From the NCBI GenBank assembly GCA_022225965.2, contig JAKJXP020000001.1, positions 496,001 to 560,000 on the forward strand: DNA of 64,000 nucleotides. Direction: 5' to 3'. The notes under the pieces are model-generated. The model saw only the letters and a program-made list of their open reading frames with translations. It was not told the DNA's origin and made no database searches. Below, piece by piece: positions 45,017 to 58,634 of this stretch (positions are counted from its first letter, which is position 1; each line of letters opens with the position of its first letter). The translations under genes were made by a program, and so were the position numbers. Origin of the DNA: Diatrype stigma. Its lineage: Eukaryota; Ascomycota; Sordariomycetes; Xylariales; Diatrypaceae.

Positions 45017-47318
45017 CTAAGATTTCTTCCCAAAGATGCCCCGACTTCTCGACTTGCTACGAGGTTTCTTCGACCTGGGACTGTCGTCGTCGTTGTATTT
45101 GGCCTTGTGGATCCTGAACATTGGAAAGTTAGCTGAGTTCTATATAATACGAGTCCAAAAAGAGCAACTGACCAGCTGTTACCCGGCATGCTCACGCCCT
45201 TCGTCTCTGCCATGCGGTAAAACTTTGCGCTTTTCTTGAGATCTTTCTTGCAGCCAACACCTTGAGCATAACAGAAACCAGCCTCACAAAGGGCATCAAC
45301 ATCACCCCAGTCTGTTTTCACGTTAGAGTTGATCCTGGTTTTCTTCGATGGGGAAATGACTCACTTCCAGCAATCTCGAAGCAACGCAAAGCAAGTGCCT
45401 TGTCTTGCTCGATACCCCAGCCATTCATATGACTAACGCCAAGCTCATATATGCTCAAGGCGAATTGAGCCTTGCGCGTCTTGCGATCCATGAAGTCGAC
45501 CTGTTTACCTCCCTTCACTTGGTCCTCATCGTCGGCGATTTCGCCGCTGACAATATCGGCGGCTTTCCGCAGCCACTCAACACCTTCACGCTGATTTGGC
45601 CGCATACCCCATCCGTGTCGACAAGCTAGAGCGTACAACAACATGCCAGTGGGATCACCAGCCCTTGCCGCAAGACGCAAGTGATACGTGGATTCCTTCG
45701 TAGACCCTTCTTCGTGACACTTGATGCCTTTTGCCAAGTGCTCTTCGGCACTCATTTCGGCAGCGGTTGGCGCATGGGAATGCGCTGACCTCGGCGGTTT
45801 GATGGTACTGGCAGAATCGCTCGTCAATATCGATGGGGTCATGGCCGGGCGTCCGCGGGTTGCATCGTGGGCCGGCGACGTCAGCGTACGCCCTCTAGGC
45901 ACGTCTTCGGACGCTCCACTCCCAGTAGATGGACGGCTGGGATCAGGTGATGGCTGTCCGTCGTTTGCAGACACCTCAGTCGAAAGCTTGCTTCGTTCAA
46001 CGGAAGGTCGGGTCAAGAGTGAATCGCCAGTTGGTCCGTCTTGGTTTCTCGAGGACGAACTCGTAGGGCGCGTAGGGGGCGAGGGCGGGGCCTGGCTGCC
46101 ACGAGGCTGAGGTTGAGGGCCGGGCTGTTCCCAGTTCAAGGTAGGGATAGACTCGTTATCCGGGAAGATCATTGATTCACGCTGGAGAGCTTTACCTCTT
46201 GGCAGTGAGTACTTTGCATATATGTACGAGGGTGCACCCTTCCCTTCCTCCGCGTCTAGGAAAGCATCGCTATGCATACTAATTGGTGTATGCGCTGTGT
46301 CATCGGCGAGGATAAAAGAAGGTTGGCTGTCAGAAGATGCTTGCCGAGATGGCATGTCCATTACAGGAGTTCCTGATCGACTCAGGGGCCGAGAGAAATT
46401 AAATGACGGCCGAGGAAGCGGTACAGAAGCATCCGAACTGATAGATGGTGACCGTTGGTAATGCGCTATGGGAGACGGCGCCTGAGCTGGCCCTGCGAAG
46501 GCACTGCTGCTTGACAGCTTCCGAGGTGGCTGCGAATAGGAAGAAGCGCTTAACGTATCATCATGTGACTCGAGAGGAGCCGACATGATACTAGAAGAGC
46601 GCTTGGGGAAGATGCTCCTCGGCGGAAACAATCCATTGGATTCATTAGATGGAGTTTTGGTAAGGTTTCCAGGTGATGGAGGGAAAACATTAGTAAATGA
46701 AGGAGGTTCCCTAAGATTCGAATCCGGCCCCGAAGTCCTGGAATCTACCGCTCGATCGGGCAAGCTGTCCAAATCTCCTGGCGACTGTTCTCGTCGGGCA
46801 CCATATAATCCATTACTCTCTTCCAGGCGCTCGAGTTGTCGTCCACGCGCATGTTCCAGAAATGGATTAGGGGGTAGAGGCATTGAATGGTCGGGAGTAG
46901 GCGGGATGCGGCTCATGCGCGGGTGCATCGAGACTGGCCGATCGTTCGGATCAACCTCAGTGGTCAGACCCAGACCCGTGGGTTGTTGCGATTGTTGTTG
47001 CGGCGATACATTTTCCGGGTCGGAGGAGGAATCGTAGGACAGGGAACGAAAGTATTCAGACCGACCTTGGACGATCAGTGGGCTCTCTACAGTCAAGGGA
47101 GGTAGGCGGCTCATGCGCCTGCCCGTTTTCGACTCGCTTTCCTCCAACTGCTTTGCCAGTGCGCGGCTCTGAGCGGCGAACGCATCCAGAGGTGACATAG
47201 ACGGTGGCACCTCTCCTGCTACATGTAGACGTGGAGATCGTAAGGGGCGAGAGCCGGCAGTTGAGACCGAGGTTGTCGACTGCGACCTGAGGTCGAGGAA
47301 CCCCGGTTTATTCGTCAT
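45017..47318 (-). CDS. nif1: Sel1-repeat protein of the Nif1/DSF2 type (putative mitosis inhibitor)
   Basis: Three exons: 45365-47318, 45173-45311, 45017-45113. They give 729 residues. Residues 1-500 are disordered and Ser/Pro rich with several RMSRLPP/RMSRIPP motifs (around 68 and 133). Sel1-like repeats follow at ~535-690: AEEHLAKGIKCHEEGSTKES, MLLYALACRHGWGM, YELGVSHMNGWGIEQDKALA, CFEIAGNWGDVDALCEAGFCYAQGVGCKKDL. The two last introns (53 and 59 nt) restore FEIAGNWGDVDAL and the basic family C-terminus (KPRSKSRSRGIFGKK). S. pombe Nif1 inhibits Nim1/Cdr1 kinase at the G2/M transition. That role in this organism is inferred from homology only. Confidence 0.85.
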
Positions 47319-47811
47319 CGCGAATTTAGAATTATCGTAGCTGCAACCAGTGTTCGTTTGGCTGGTAAGGGTGAAGTCAAGGTATGCAACAGCAACAGTG
47401 GTCTTTCAGAGAGTATCTCGACAGGGTAACTTGGAAACAATGGAAAAACCTTGGGTCCTATTTAATCCTCGCTGAACCGATCTAGTTGTTCCCGAGGCTC
47501 TTTCATATATGTGGCCCACGGAGCCACATTCAGAATAGACAGTTGATAAATATGACAACTGGATGGAGTGTATGCGAAGAAGTTGTTGAAAAGAAGTTGG
47601 TCGCGGTGGCGAACACTCTGCCGACAGCATCAAGTTGAGACGGGCACCAGGTTAGGGTTGCCAAGGGGCACTTCTCTGTGACGTGCGGGTGATTGGAGAA
47701 TGGAATGCGACAGGAATATGGCTGTGCTACAGGGTAGTATTAGGTACGACTGTTCGTGCAGGTGGGCAGGTATGTCGCGAAGTATTCCGGTAGGTAAGAT
47801 GTTTGTAGGTA

Positions 47812-47872
47812 CCTGTAGGTAGGCAGGTAGGCAGGTAGGCAGGTAGGCAGGTAGGCAGGTAGGCAGGTAGGT
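47812..47872. repeat. Minisatellite, 8-bp unit GTAGGCAG
   Basis: About seven tandem copies of GTAGGCAG, flanked by GTAGGTA variants. It lies about 500 bp upstream of the Nif1-like start codon. Confidence 0.9.
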
Positions 47873-48593
47873 AGCTATCTTTGACACCTGCAGAACCTGT
47901 TACAGGGCGTCGGCGTCAACTATCTACCGTGCGTATTACTATGGTGGCGTTTTAGGGGGCTTCTGGCTCGGTAATAGGCAGTCAATTGGGGTTGCGACAC
48001 TGTCAATGTGAATCAATCCGATGTCAAGCCCGCCGTCAGTGGTGGCACCGTTTTGTCAATCGCGTGCAATTGTCAGGTGTTGCAGCATATTGACTCGAAG
48101 TAGCTAGGGAGTGGTAGACAGGCGGACGGGTAGGCAGGTCGGTATGTCGGTATGTCGTATCAGGTTCGCCGCCGATAAGACGATAAAGAAAATAAGGGGG
48201 TATCGGGAGAAGGGTTGATATCAGGGTTAAGTAAGTAAGTACTGGTAGTTAATAAGATCTTGGACTGGGAGGAGTCGGATCTTGCAATGGAATGGAATAT
48301 AATTCCAGTTCACATATGTTTGTTTAAGTGACAACCTGGAAGTCAAGTAACGTCGGGGAGAACGAACGGTAGAGTAGGGGTAGGTAGGGTTAGTTAAGGG
48401 TAGGTAGGCAAGTATGTATGGAAGGAAAAGGGAGTGGACGATGACGATGATCACCAAAGGAAGACAGGCAGGTAGTACCAGCCAGCACCGTCTGTAATCC
48501 GTGCTTTCAACTGGATGCGGGATGCGGCAACCCGAATAAGAAGACCGTACAATGGATGTTGCTGAACAAGGCGAAGGAGCAATGACAACGTTC

Positions 48594-48638
48594 ACAAGTG
48601 CAAGTGCAGGTGCAGGTGCAGGTGCAGGTGCAAGTGCG
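48594..48638. repeat. Hexamer repeat GTGCAG/GTGCAA
   Basis: Seven tandem hexamers of the type GTGCA(A/G), the central four being identical GTGCAG copies. Confidence 0.85.
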
Positions 48639-48854
48639 TGTGGGAGAAAAAAGTGAGAATCGGGACTGGTTCGCACGAGATGAGACGAGCGAGCACATCT
48701 GGACGGTCTGACCTGCTGGGGGAGATTCGCTTGGGATCAGGGAGAATGGCGGAGCTTCCAGGGTCCAAGGTCCAAGGTTCTTCCAATCCCAGACCTCAGT
48801 CCCGCCAACCGAGTGAGCAGCAGGGGTCGTAGTTCATTGTGGTTTAGCTGGGAG

Positions 48855-48906
48855 CAGAAGGGGCCCAGAAGGGGGGCAGAAGGGGGGCAGAAGGGGGGCC
48901 AGGGGG
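48855..48906. repeat. Tandem ~11-bp G-rich repeat (CAGAAGGGGGG)
   Basis: Four adjacent near-copies of (C)AGAAGGGGGG on the plus strand. The G runs could in principle form a G-quadruplex; that is inference. Confidence 0.8.
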
Positions 48907-51900
48907 TGGAGGTTAGCGATACCAAAGGCTGCTAGGCTGCTTGGCGCAGAAGACTGAAATGAACCAAATCTGATGCAATGCGATGCGATGCGATGGATGC
49001 ATGCAGCTTGCTCAATTCAAAGGGTTTCAGCTTCCAATGTGCTTCGATCCTTGGATGCTCTCTTGTTTTCGTGCCACTTCAAGTCTTGGGAGCAAGTCTT
49101 GGTTCAGGGTTCCTTTTTGCTTTTTGGCGGTCCGGGTACCTTGCTTTGGTGCCTTGTTTTTTGCACCTTGCTTTGTCTCTGTGTCCCTGTCAACCCTTGC
49201 CCAGCCCGACACCAACGGTGCAGCCGTGCTCCGCCAGAAAGGGTAAAAATGGGGGCGGTCGAGGCTTCTCATGTTTCCGTGGCCATATCGTGGCGTATCT
49301 GGCGTGGCATCTGGCGTGTCGTAGCTTGACCAAGGCCTCCAATAGAGCGAGAGCGTGCAAGTGAATCTGGTCTTGTCCCTCCTTCTCTCCTTCGCACCTA
49401 AATATCCAGCTACCTAGCTATTATCCAATAACAGCTTCACTATATCGAGTAGCCTGAAAGTTCAGCTTACACCATAATGTATAAGGTATCTAGGCACCTT
49501 GCTATCCACAACTGTTCTTATGGGGAAGTTGTCCCGTACGAAAATGTCAGATCTATAAGCATGTGCTACGTAAGCCTACAGGCAGTCAGTCGAAGTTCAT
49601 GTCACAACACCATTCTATGCATCTTAACATTCGTCAATATTGACGTAGACGGGATAATTAGGCTTGAACAACTCATGCATACTTCGTACCTATGTGTGTA
49701 GTCACAATAAGCTTTGGCTAGTCTAGCACTCCAGACTATCTGTTCGGATGAATCGTATTCCTATTTTGAGCCAGCTACTTTAGACACATTCCTTGGGAAT
49801 GTTCTAGACTTCGTATTGTTGTCTTTATTTAGTTGGTCATAGCAATAGGTGGCCTCTCTTTTAAGAAATAACATACCAATAAGAGGAGAGAACAAAGAAA
49901 AGTTTGCAAAGATGGACTGTTTGCCATGTCCTGTTTACGCCATTAGACTGTGAATAGATAGATGTCTTTGTTTTGTATACCTACATTCACGTTTTAGCTC
50001 AGCATGGTGGGTTGATATACGTAAACTTCGTATAGGGGAACTGATATATAGCAGCCGAAGATCCGAGGAGAATAGTAAAAAGGATAACTCATCATATCGT
50101 GCCTATAATATTGGCATGTAAGACAGCTATAAACCGTAACATCATATCTTGAAGATCTTTTTTTCTCGGGTTCAAGCTTGACACTGTTATATCTCCTACA
50201 ATCGCGAATGGCAGTCACTGACAGCCACTGACACTGCATACATGGATATAGGCGGGATGACACGAAAGTCCCTGCATTCGGCAATACCACCCTACCTACC
50301 ACCTACAGAGCGGGCTGTACAGAGCGGAGCTACATACATGTACCACCGACCACGAATCCCCATCGGCTTCTTCCCCCCATCTGAATACGAGGTACCTGCA
50401 TAAAAGATGGGAAGTTCTAACCGCAGCAGTGTAACTAACGCAATGGCGCCATCCAAATTTTACCCATGGGAAGTGTAACATACCGATAGAGAAGGTTGGT
50501 TGCTGAGCGCTCGGCGCATCTTCATGTGAACTCGTCAGTATGGTTTGCATGCAAGCACGCAATGCGGCTATCAGTGAAAAATTGAAGATTTGAGCACATA
50601 CTATAGACAGTAGGTATGGACCCCGGCGGATCGCAATACTATATCGATATACTATCACGACTATGTAGCTGTCATTATCCACAACTAGGTGTAAGCGGGT
50701 TGTTTGTTCCGCAAGGGATCCGTAGGATTGTAGTGACGACATCGTTGGCGGTTTCATCGCTCCCATCACAGCGATTCCCAACGTGCCACCTGAATAGTAG
50801 GTGTGATAAGAAGCCGCAAGTAAAGAAAGGGGCACCGCTTCGAGATCTGGCCTCAGGTCTGGCCTCAATCGGTACGACGTATACCAGTGTATACCAGTGT
50901 TGTGCCACATTGAGCACCGGGTAGGTATGTAGCACGTCTATCGGGTCGGCGATATTTCCAACTCTGTTGGTTCGGCCCAGAGTCTGTTAGGTACTATGGA
51001 TCTAGACACGACTCCTTTAGGCCTCGTACTCCTTTTGGTAGCTGGCATTTTAGTGGCGTCACGCAAGGAAAGACGCCAATGCAGGAACTGCAAATAAGAC
51101 AGCACGCTACGGCATTAGCACGGAACCAATAAGCATACAGCTCCCACGGAGAGTATACCGACGATGTCTACGTACATAGTATGCTCTCCTTCATGTCAGT
51201 ATCTCTATAAATATAGCGATATGATTAGCGGTCATGCTGATTCAGCTTGGAAGCATTTTATTTCTGTTGTGTTCACTAGTTGGTCCGAACTCGTTTAAGG
51301 GCTGACTGCATCTGTGTGCAGATTCAATCTCGTGGGGAACCCTGCAAAAGATGAGAGCAGGGAAATGGGAGATTTGTGGTTACAATGCGTGGAATTCAGT
51401 GACACTGTGTGGCAGGCATCATGATCAGGTATTGCCAGTCATCGGCATGGCACTCTTGCAACTTGCGATAACTATCTTTGTATCAACGTCCACGAAACAT
51501 TCCAAGAATACCTATGTGTGCAGGTGAAGCGAAGATGCGCTTCAATGACCTCCCAACCTGGCTGCCCATATCAAGCTCCAGGAGGTCTGCTGCAGGAGAC
51601 GTTGCCCCTGCCCCTGCTACTGCTGCTGCCAACTCCACCCGTGAGCTTCGGGCGCAACGAGGCGATCTAGCGGCGCAAAGAATCCGCGACCTCTCTCTCG
51701 GCACCTCGTTCCATGGCTTCTGGCCTCCTCGAGGACCGAGGTCGAAGATATTTTCGGAGCTGGATCGAGGCCGGCAGACCAGATTCTCTAGGCTAGACTA
51801 GGGACTGCCGCTCTAGCTAGGTTGGGTAGTTATTAGGAGGTGCCGAAGCTAACGGGACAGAATCGGCCCCACACACACACCGGACGCCCAGCGGCCGATC

Positions 51901-53149
51901 CCGAACTTGGTGACCCTCCCTTCCTTTCAGCGGAGTTCCCGATGACAGAACGAATATTTTACTGGTGAGGCAGGCTAGCCAGCCCATGACAGGCGTATTA
52001 TATCCGTTGTGTCATGAATTGTTGAGAATGAGATGTGAGGCTTAAAGTGTAGCGGAAAGAGCTCTATCTAAGAGGGGACCGCGCTAGGAAATTGAAGGCT
52101 ATTTAAAAGCCATGTCTCTTGGTATTCCCCCATGCCCTACCATCAGTTATCACATCTAAGAGTAAATCACTAGAATGATGAGATTTTCGGGTTCTCAGCA
52201 ACACCTGTGGCAGGATGAACGTCCAGTAGGTGCATCATAACGATCCATGTCCGTCTTACCGTCCATGTCGCACCATTAACGGAGGCATTGATCTTCTGAT
52301 CGACGCACGCGTAGGGAACCTTACCTTGAAGATCATGTCGATGATGCTCACTAATATGAAGATACCGGTGAGGGCTGCCTCACGATCGTAACCTTGAGGC
52401 AGATCTCGCGCGGTGCTATCTACCTAGTACAAACGTCACTCAATATGTTGCGGCTTATACAGACAACGCTTGGGTAGAAATCGAGTCCCCTCTCTGTCGA
52501 TCAGTTTTCGGGCGGTAGGAGCCCTCACAAATCACTCGATTGATTACCTTGTCCATTGGTAAATAGTAGTTACCAAGTTATACAATTACATGCCAACTTT
52601 GTATACTACGAAAACACCTCTCCTATATAAAAGTTGACATACGGAAAAACCATTAAAAGGCCGGTTTGTTAAGTTTTCTTACGTCTATGATAAAGCGAAG
52701 CTTTATTTTTTTTATTCTATAAAATATTACTAATAATGTTTTAAAAGAACAAAAAAAATAAAGTAAGCTTATTAAAATCAATAATACGGGTTTAAAATTA
52801 ACGCTAATAACGCGTTAAATCTGGCAAAAAATTATATTGGTTAAAATTATCGAAAGGTAAATCGGAAATAGCCATTTATACATTTCTAACAGCTTCTTAT
52901 TCGAATAAAACCGTTACGATAATAAGAAATCGTTAATATTTTATATCTTATATAAATTAACGTATAAATTAATTCATGCATTTATTTTGCAATATCTTAA
53001 ACCGTTTAAAATTAATAAATCTAATTGGTTATAATTAAGCGTTAGTATGTAATTACAATATATATATGTAATTGGTTAGTATTGCTAGTATTTTTTTTCT
53101 TTTTTTCTTTTTAACCGTTACAACGTATTAACCGTATTGTTATTTAATT

Positions 53150-53193
53150 ATGTTATAATATGCTTTTAATTGCGTTATTATGTTATAATATGC
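53150..53193. repeat. Two copies of the palindromic motif ATGTTATAATATGC (5' part of the Helitron)
   Basis: Copies at 53150-53163 and 53180-53193. They are identical in sequence to units in the larger array near the 3' part of the element. Confidence 0.85.
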
Positions 53194-53848
53194 TTTAAAT
53201 AAGCTTTTCTTGTTATTTTTGTAAATTTTTCGACTTAATACGTATAAACTTAAATTTTTATAATGCCGCTATTCTTTATAATTAATATTAACCTGCCCGA
53301 ACGAAGCCGTAAATGCCGTGGCTACTTGCCGACGCAACGTCTTCCCGTTCTTAAATTTATACAAAATAATAACCCCTAATGGTATATTCGTTGCAAAACG
53401 TAGAAGATTATTAACGAATTTCCCTTTGCTGCGGCTAATAAATGTTTTATTTGCGTATTTAAATATGTTGCGGAATAACGCGAACGAAATCGCCGCCGAG
53501 CAGAACCTTTTCGTCGTGGTTAAAACCCGGATAATTTATTTCGCATAATTGCCGCTTAAGCCGAATAATATCGTATAAAGAGGGTTCATTAAATAATTCG
53601 CCGTATTAGCGGTAATTTTTTTCCGATACCTTTTTTAAATACTTTAAAAAAAAGGCAAAAACCTAGTTATAATCCTTCGATTTCCTATTTTCCTTTTGAA
53701 CTTTCCGATAAACATAATCCTAATAACTTCGATTCGCAATCTATATTTTCCATTTTTACGTTAACATCTTTAGGACCGACCCTATTCCTTTTAAATAACG
53801 AGAATTTATAAGTAAAGAACATCTTATAACGAAACAAAAAAGACCTAT

Positions 53849-53881
53849 CCCGGTCCCGGTCCCGGTTCCGGTTCCGGTTCC
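53849..53881. repeat. Hexamer repeat CCGGTC/CCGGTT
   Basis: Five to six tandem copies of CCGGT(C/T) inside the AT-rich block, a striking GC-rich exception. The C-to-T change in successive units fits partial RIP. Confidence 0.8.
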
Positions 53882-54108
53882 ATATTCCGTAAGGCCTTCG
53901 ATTCGAAATTTATCGTGTTGCTGCTATGCATATTACTGCCTAAATGCATAAAAATGCCTTAAATTTTAACTTCGTAAACCCGGATATTAAATAGGCTAAT
54001 ATCGATAACGATAAATCTGCTTTATTTTTATAATTATAATAACTAGCCATTAAAAAAACGAATGCATAATTTATTCGTAATTTTTATAAATATATAAATA
54101 TCTATTAA

Positions 54109-57100
54109 ATGGAAAAGTGTAATAAATGCCGCAAGTATTGGTTTAATATAAAAATTAAATACGGTATTTACGCGAAATATAAAAAAAAGAACGCGAATCC
54201 TATCGTTGCTTGCTTTTATTTTGCCCAAAACCTAATGGAATTTGAAAATATTCCGTTTAACCTTTTCGTTTTGATATAAATAAAAAAAATGCTAATCGTT
54301 AAAGTTTACGTTATTATAAAGATTCGGCAATATCGTGAATTTTAATATCGATACCGAAGCCACGTTTGTTCTTTTTTTCGAAACGTAAGGAAAATATACC
54401 AAATGCTTTTTTTTTTATCCAAAAATTTGGATATTATACTTATCGTATTTTCGAATAAACGTTTTTATAACATACCGTAACGGAATTTCCGTATATGCCG
54501 TAAAGCCGTTTTTATGTGGTTGCAATATTTAATTCGTTACTATTCGAATTATATAAAGAACCAGGTAAATATTTTTTACGAAAACCTAAACCAATTACCG
54601 AAAAATGGAAATGTTATGGACTAAATCTAAATGCAACTAAATATAAACAAATCGATAACCGCGATCGAAAAAGGTATATCGAATGCTGACTTATTAAAAG
54701 CCGCGAATAAATATAATTATTCGGTTATTCCTAATTTTTTTATGGATCGAATAGAAATTAAAAGATTTCGTTAAAATGTAACCGGTAATTATATTAAAAC
54801 CGAACTTGCCGTATAAGAATAAATAAAAATGTTCCCTTTCCGTATTAATCCTATTAATAAATTTAATAATAATATTTCTTTATTTTTAAACGTTTTTCTT
54901 ATTTTGTTTCTTAATGGCCAAAATAAATTCCTAATTTAACATAAACGCTTCTTTTTTTTTAAAAAATGAATCAAGTATGCGATAAAATAATACGATAAAT
55001 GCTTTATTCGTTATTTGCGTTTTGTTTTCTTAATATTTAATAAGCTAATACAAAAACGTATTATTAAAAATAATTCGTTTTATATACGTAACCTAAATTA
55101 ATAAAACAAGCAGCAGTATATTACCGCAGAATTTTAAAAATTATTAAGCGGGCATAACCGAAATTCCGAATAATACGTTTAGGCTAAAGCGTTAATAAAT
55201 TCGATTATATATAACGCTTTTAAAATCCGGAATACCCGTTTATATTGGTATTTATAAAAAAAGCAATTCGATGCCATAATAAACGCCTTAGGCTGTTTTA
55301 ATTTATTTATTACTTTTAGTGCTGCCGATTTTTATTAAAACGACTTATTGCGTCATATTTCCGAATACGACCGGTAACGTATAAAAACGAATGCCCGCGT
55401 TAAATTCCGTTTAGTAAGAAAAAACGCGCTAGCGAATCCTTATATCGTTATTTAGTATTTCCATTACCGCTTTAATGCCTTTATGAAATATATGGTTTGC
55501 CCGAAATTCCGCGTTAAGGAATATTAAAATCGGTACGAATAACAAAGCCGTAATACGCTTTATAATTATAAGTTTTTTTAATACGAATCCGGCGATAATA
55601 TTGCGCCGCCGCTTTATAATATGGAAACCGAAAAATCTCGCAATATTTTTGTTCAGTTCTGAGAATTCCATATTACCGCTATTAATTCCCTTTTTTTTCG
55701 ACGCCGTAAAAATGTGTCCTTTAAAACGAATAACGAATGCTTATCGATAATAAGTTTAAATTAAGCGCTTATTTAAAAACATTTTATCCAATTGCTATTA
55801 CGTATTTACGTTTATATTTATACTTTTATTCGTTACTTGCGAAAAAAAAAAATATAAAAGCGCCGTAATGCGGAATTTATGCGGGAAGCATTTAAGACGA
55901 TTCGGATTATAAATGCGGTTTAGATATAAGCTTATCGGAATCGGGCCTTTAAATTCGAAATAGCCGCTTTAAAATAGCTTAATAAGGCCGGTATTTTCCT
56001 TTTGAATTTGCAATATCGCTTTTATTTTTTACGCGCCCTATAATCCTTTTTTTTCGTAAATAAAAAGTTAAACCCGAGATTTTGGTTCTTTTTAGTTGTT
56101 AAGTCGGATTAACGGCTAAACCAGTATAATCTTATGTTTATAATCGATTAAAAGGCGAACTTAAATTTTTTTCTTTATATCAATATATATAACATAAAGG
56201 CGTATATTAGCAAGTATGTAAATAAGCCCGAAATAAAATCCAAGTCGTTTAACGACTTAACGAAAAAAATGCTTCCGTATATTACGGCAAGGAATTTTTT
56301 TTTGTTTTTGGTATGCCGCCTTTTAAATAAGCTAGTAAGAAAACGAGATTAATTCCATATAAAGATTTATTATTACCTATTAAATATACCTTTAATGCAA
56401 TACGTTCGTATTTTTATTAATATAAACTGTTATATGAAAAACGATTAATTAAATCCGTATTACGTGGAATAAAAAGAAATAACGACGGATGCTATGCGTA
56501 TTAAGAAATATAGGCAGCGACCGGAAATTTCGAAATTCGAGGAAGTAACGTATTTCCAGTAGCTAACGCTATACGATTAAAAAGCGAGGCCGTTATGTAT
56601 ACGACCTTTGGCGAAACCGCGTATTCTGGTATATTTTCCTAAATATAAAGCCGGATTTTCCATATACGAACAGTTTTATAAAGTAAAAATATTATTAAAT
56701 TATTCCTTTCGTCGTATAAAAAAGTTATTAGCGATAAACGACATAACGTATACGAATTTTATTAAAACATATGCCGTTTATTAGCGTTTTTATATATATA
56801 CCGATAATAATTATTACGTAATAAATGTTCCTTTTAACGACGATAATAATAAGAAGTTTAAAAATATTAATATTTCTCCGAATATTATGCAAAATAACTG
56901 AATTAATCTAGCGAATGTGATTCCGGATATTAACCTGGACCTTTCGGATAGGTTTAAAAAGTTCGGTATTTATAATATTAACGTAAATTACGACTGAAAT
57001 AATAACGTCGGATTAATGCCGGAATTGGATTAATACATTTTTAATTCGGACTTTTAACCGGAAATCCGTACGGCCTATGGTTAAAATCCCCTTAAAAAAG

Positions 57101-58600
57101 TTCCGGAAAAATTAAAGAACAGTTTAAATCCCAAATAACGCATAATATTCGATATTTACGTAAAGCATTATTAAGACTTTTTAAATAATAAGAATCCGGA
57201 CCTTTTATATTTAAACGTAAACGGTATTAATGGCTATGGGAAATCCTTTGTGCTAAAAGTTTTTTGTTTACGGTTACGGAAAATGGCGAAATAAGCTGGC
57301 CGTTCCGATCCGGTTTTGCGCTATGTCTTAACGGGGGTCGCGGCAATGGAAATATAAAGCCGAATCTTTTATTTAGTTCTTCGCCTTTTTATTAAAAAAA
57401 GCCAATTCGTAGATTTTATTGGGGCTGTTTTAATGCAATTATAGCAAAATATGTATCGTATGAAATATATAATTATTAACGAAAAGTTAATAATAAGTTT
57501 ATTTTTATTAGTCATGGTAAATAATCGATTATAATAAGCGTTTCCGGAATTGCTTATCGATACGATATTTAAAAAGTTAAGTATTATATTTTTTGGTAAT
57601 TTTTATTAATTGCTTTTTATATTCGATAAGCCGTTATATTATGTTAAGACTAATTTCCTTAGCCTGGATTTCGTAAAACAGGCTGCTTATAAATCGATTA
57701 ATCGAACCGTTTACCTAGAGGTAATTATGCGCCAATAAAATCCGAAATAGGCTTAGTTTCGTAAAGCCTTAACGGCCGTACGAATTATATTTTATACGCG
57801 CCAAATGTAAGAGCTTTTAAGTATTCGCTACCGGCTTTATCCGTTAATAACCGAATAAAATATAAAAAGATTTCAAAATACCGTTCGAGTATATTTAACG
57901 AATACGTAAATGGGCAATTATAACTTTCGGCATTTCGATTATTTAAGGCGCCCAATTATAGGGATTTAAATTTCCGATAATAATTCGTATTGGGACAAAT
58001 TATTTTCGAGGAAAACCGGTAACTTAAAGATTTATTTTCCTATATACGATAGCGCTTATGTTATGCTTATAAAAAACATTTATACGTTTTGGGAACTCGT
58101 AAATAGGGCCATAGGCAAAATTTATAAGATTATATAAAAAGCCGGCTCGGATTTCCGTACCGAAGCTCCTAATATAATTCTGGTTATATTCGATAAGTAA
58201 GTTATTTTAAAGATTTCTTTTTTTTTTTTTTTAGCTAACAGTAATTATAAATATATAAGTCCCTATTTTTATATCGTAAATGGTATACCGGCTATATTCA
58301 TCTTTTGTTTATCGAAATAATATATTTATAAAACTACCGATTGCGAACGGATCTAATTCCTTTTAGTGATTTCTTATGCTATTACGGTTTATAAATTATA
58401 AAGATCTATATTAAAAAAGGTTATTTTCGATATTACCAATAAGGAATTCCAATCTAGGCTTATATATATAGCCCTATTTCGCATAAAAAGCTTAAATGGT
58501 ATACTATTCGATAATATCTTTGGCTTAAAGTATTTTTAGCGGCCTTAAAAGAAGGTTATTACGGTTCGTTTAACAAACTAGAACCGAAAAAGTTAAAAGC
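54109..58600 (+). pseudogene. RepHel (Rep-helicase) pseudogene of the Helitron
   Basis: Recognisable pieces in order on the plus strand. At 54109: MEKCNKCRKYWF, a CxxC pair whose second pair now reads Tyr. At 55281-55345: LGCFNLFITFSAADFY (Helitron_like_N, usually TLSAAD). At 55432-55575: YFHYRFNAFMKY then RYE-stop-QSR...YNY, where the HUH motif HxH is changed to YNY (55561-55569). At 57211: NGINGYGKSF (Walker A). At 57307: DPVLRYVLTGVAAM (motif Ia, proline lost). At 57466: IIINEK (Walker B with DE to NE). At 57590: IIFFGNFYQL (GD to GN). At 58351-58400: FLLVISYAITVYKL (motif VI region). In-frame stops mostly replace Trp or Gln codons. Long stretches stay in one frame, so point mutation rather than indels killed it. 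Confidence 0.85.
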
Positions 58601-58634
58601 TTTTATAAATTATTAATATAAAATGTAGTTTATT

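Larger units (their letters stand above)
47319..52690. other. Long gene-poor region with minisatellites
   Basis: 5.4 kb with no gene I can support. 47.3-49.4 kb is probably the long regulatory region of the Nif1-like gene and holds three short tandem arrays (listed). 49.4-52.5 kb has scattered frames, the longest 204 codons at 50296-50910 (-), with no family match, no compositional bias and no clear splice pattern. Composition turns AT-rich at about 52,690. Confidence 0.5.

Noticed and set aside
50296..50910. A 204-codon minus-strand frame
   Set aside because: No recognisable family, no neighbouring exons and ordinary intergenic composition. It is too weak to list as a gene.
51478..51801. 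A 107-codon plus-strand frame with an Ala/Pro-rich middle
   Set aside because: Low complexity, no family match, and an overlapping opposite-strand frame is equally good.
53318..53548. A 76-codon frame near the Helitron 5' part
   Set aside because: It could be a piece of Helitron coding sequence but I see no motif. It is covered by the mobile element entry.
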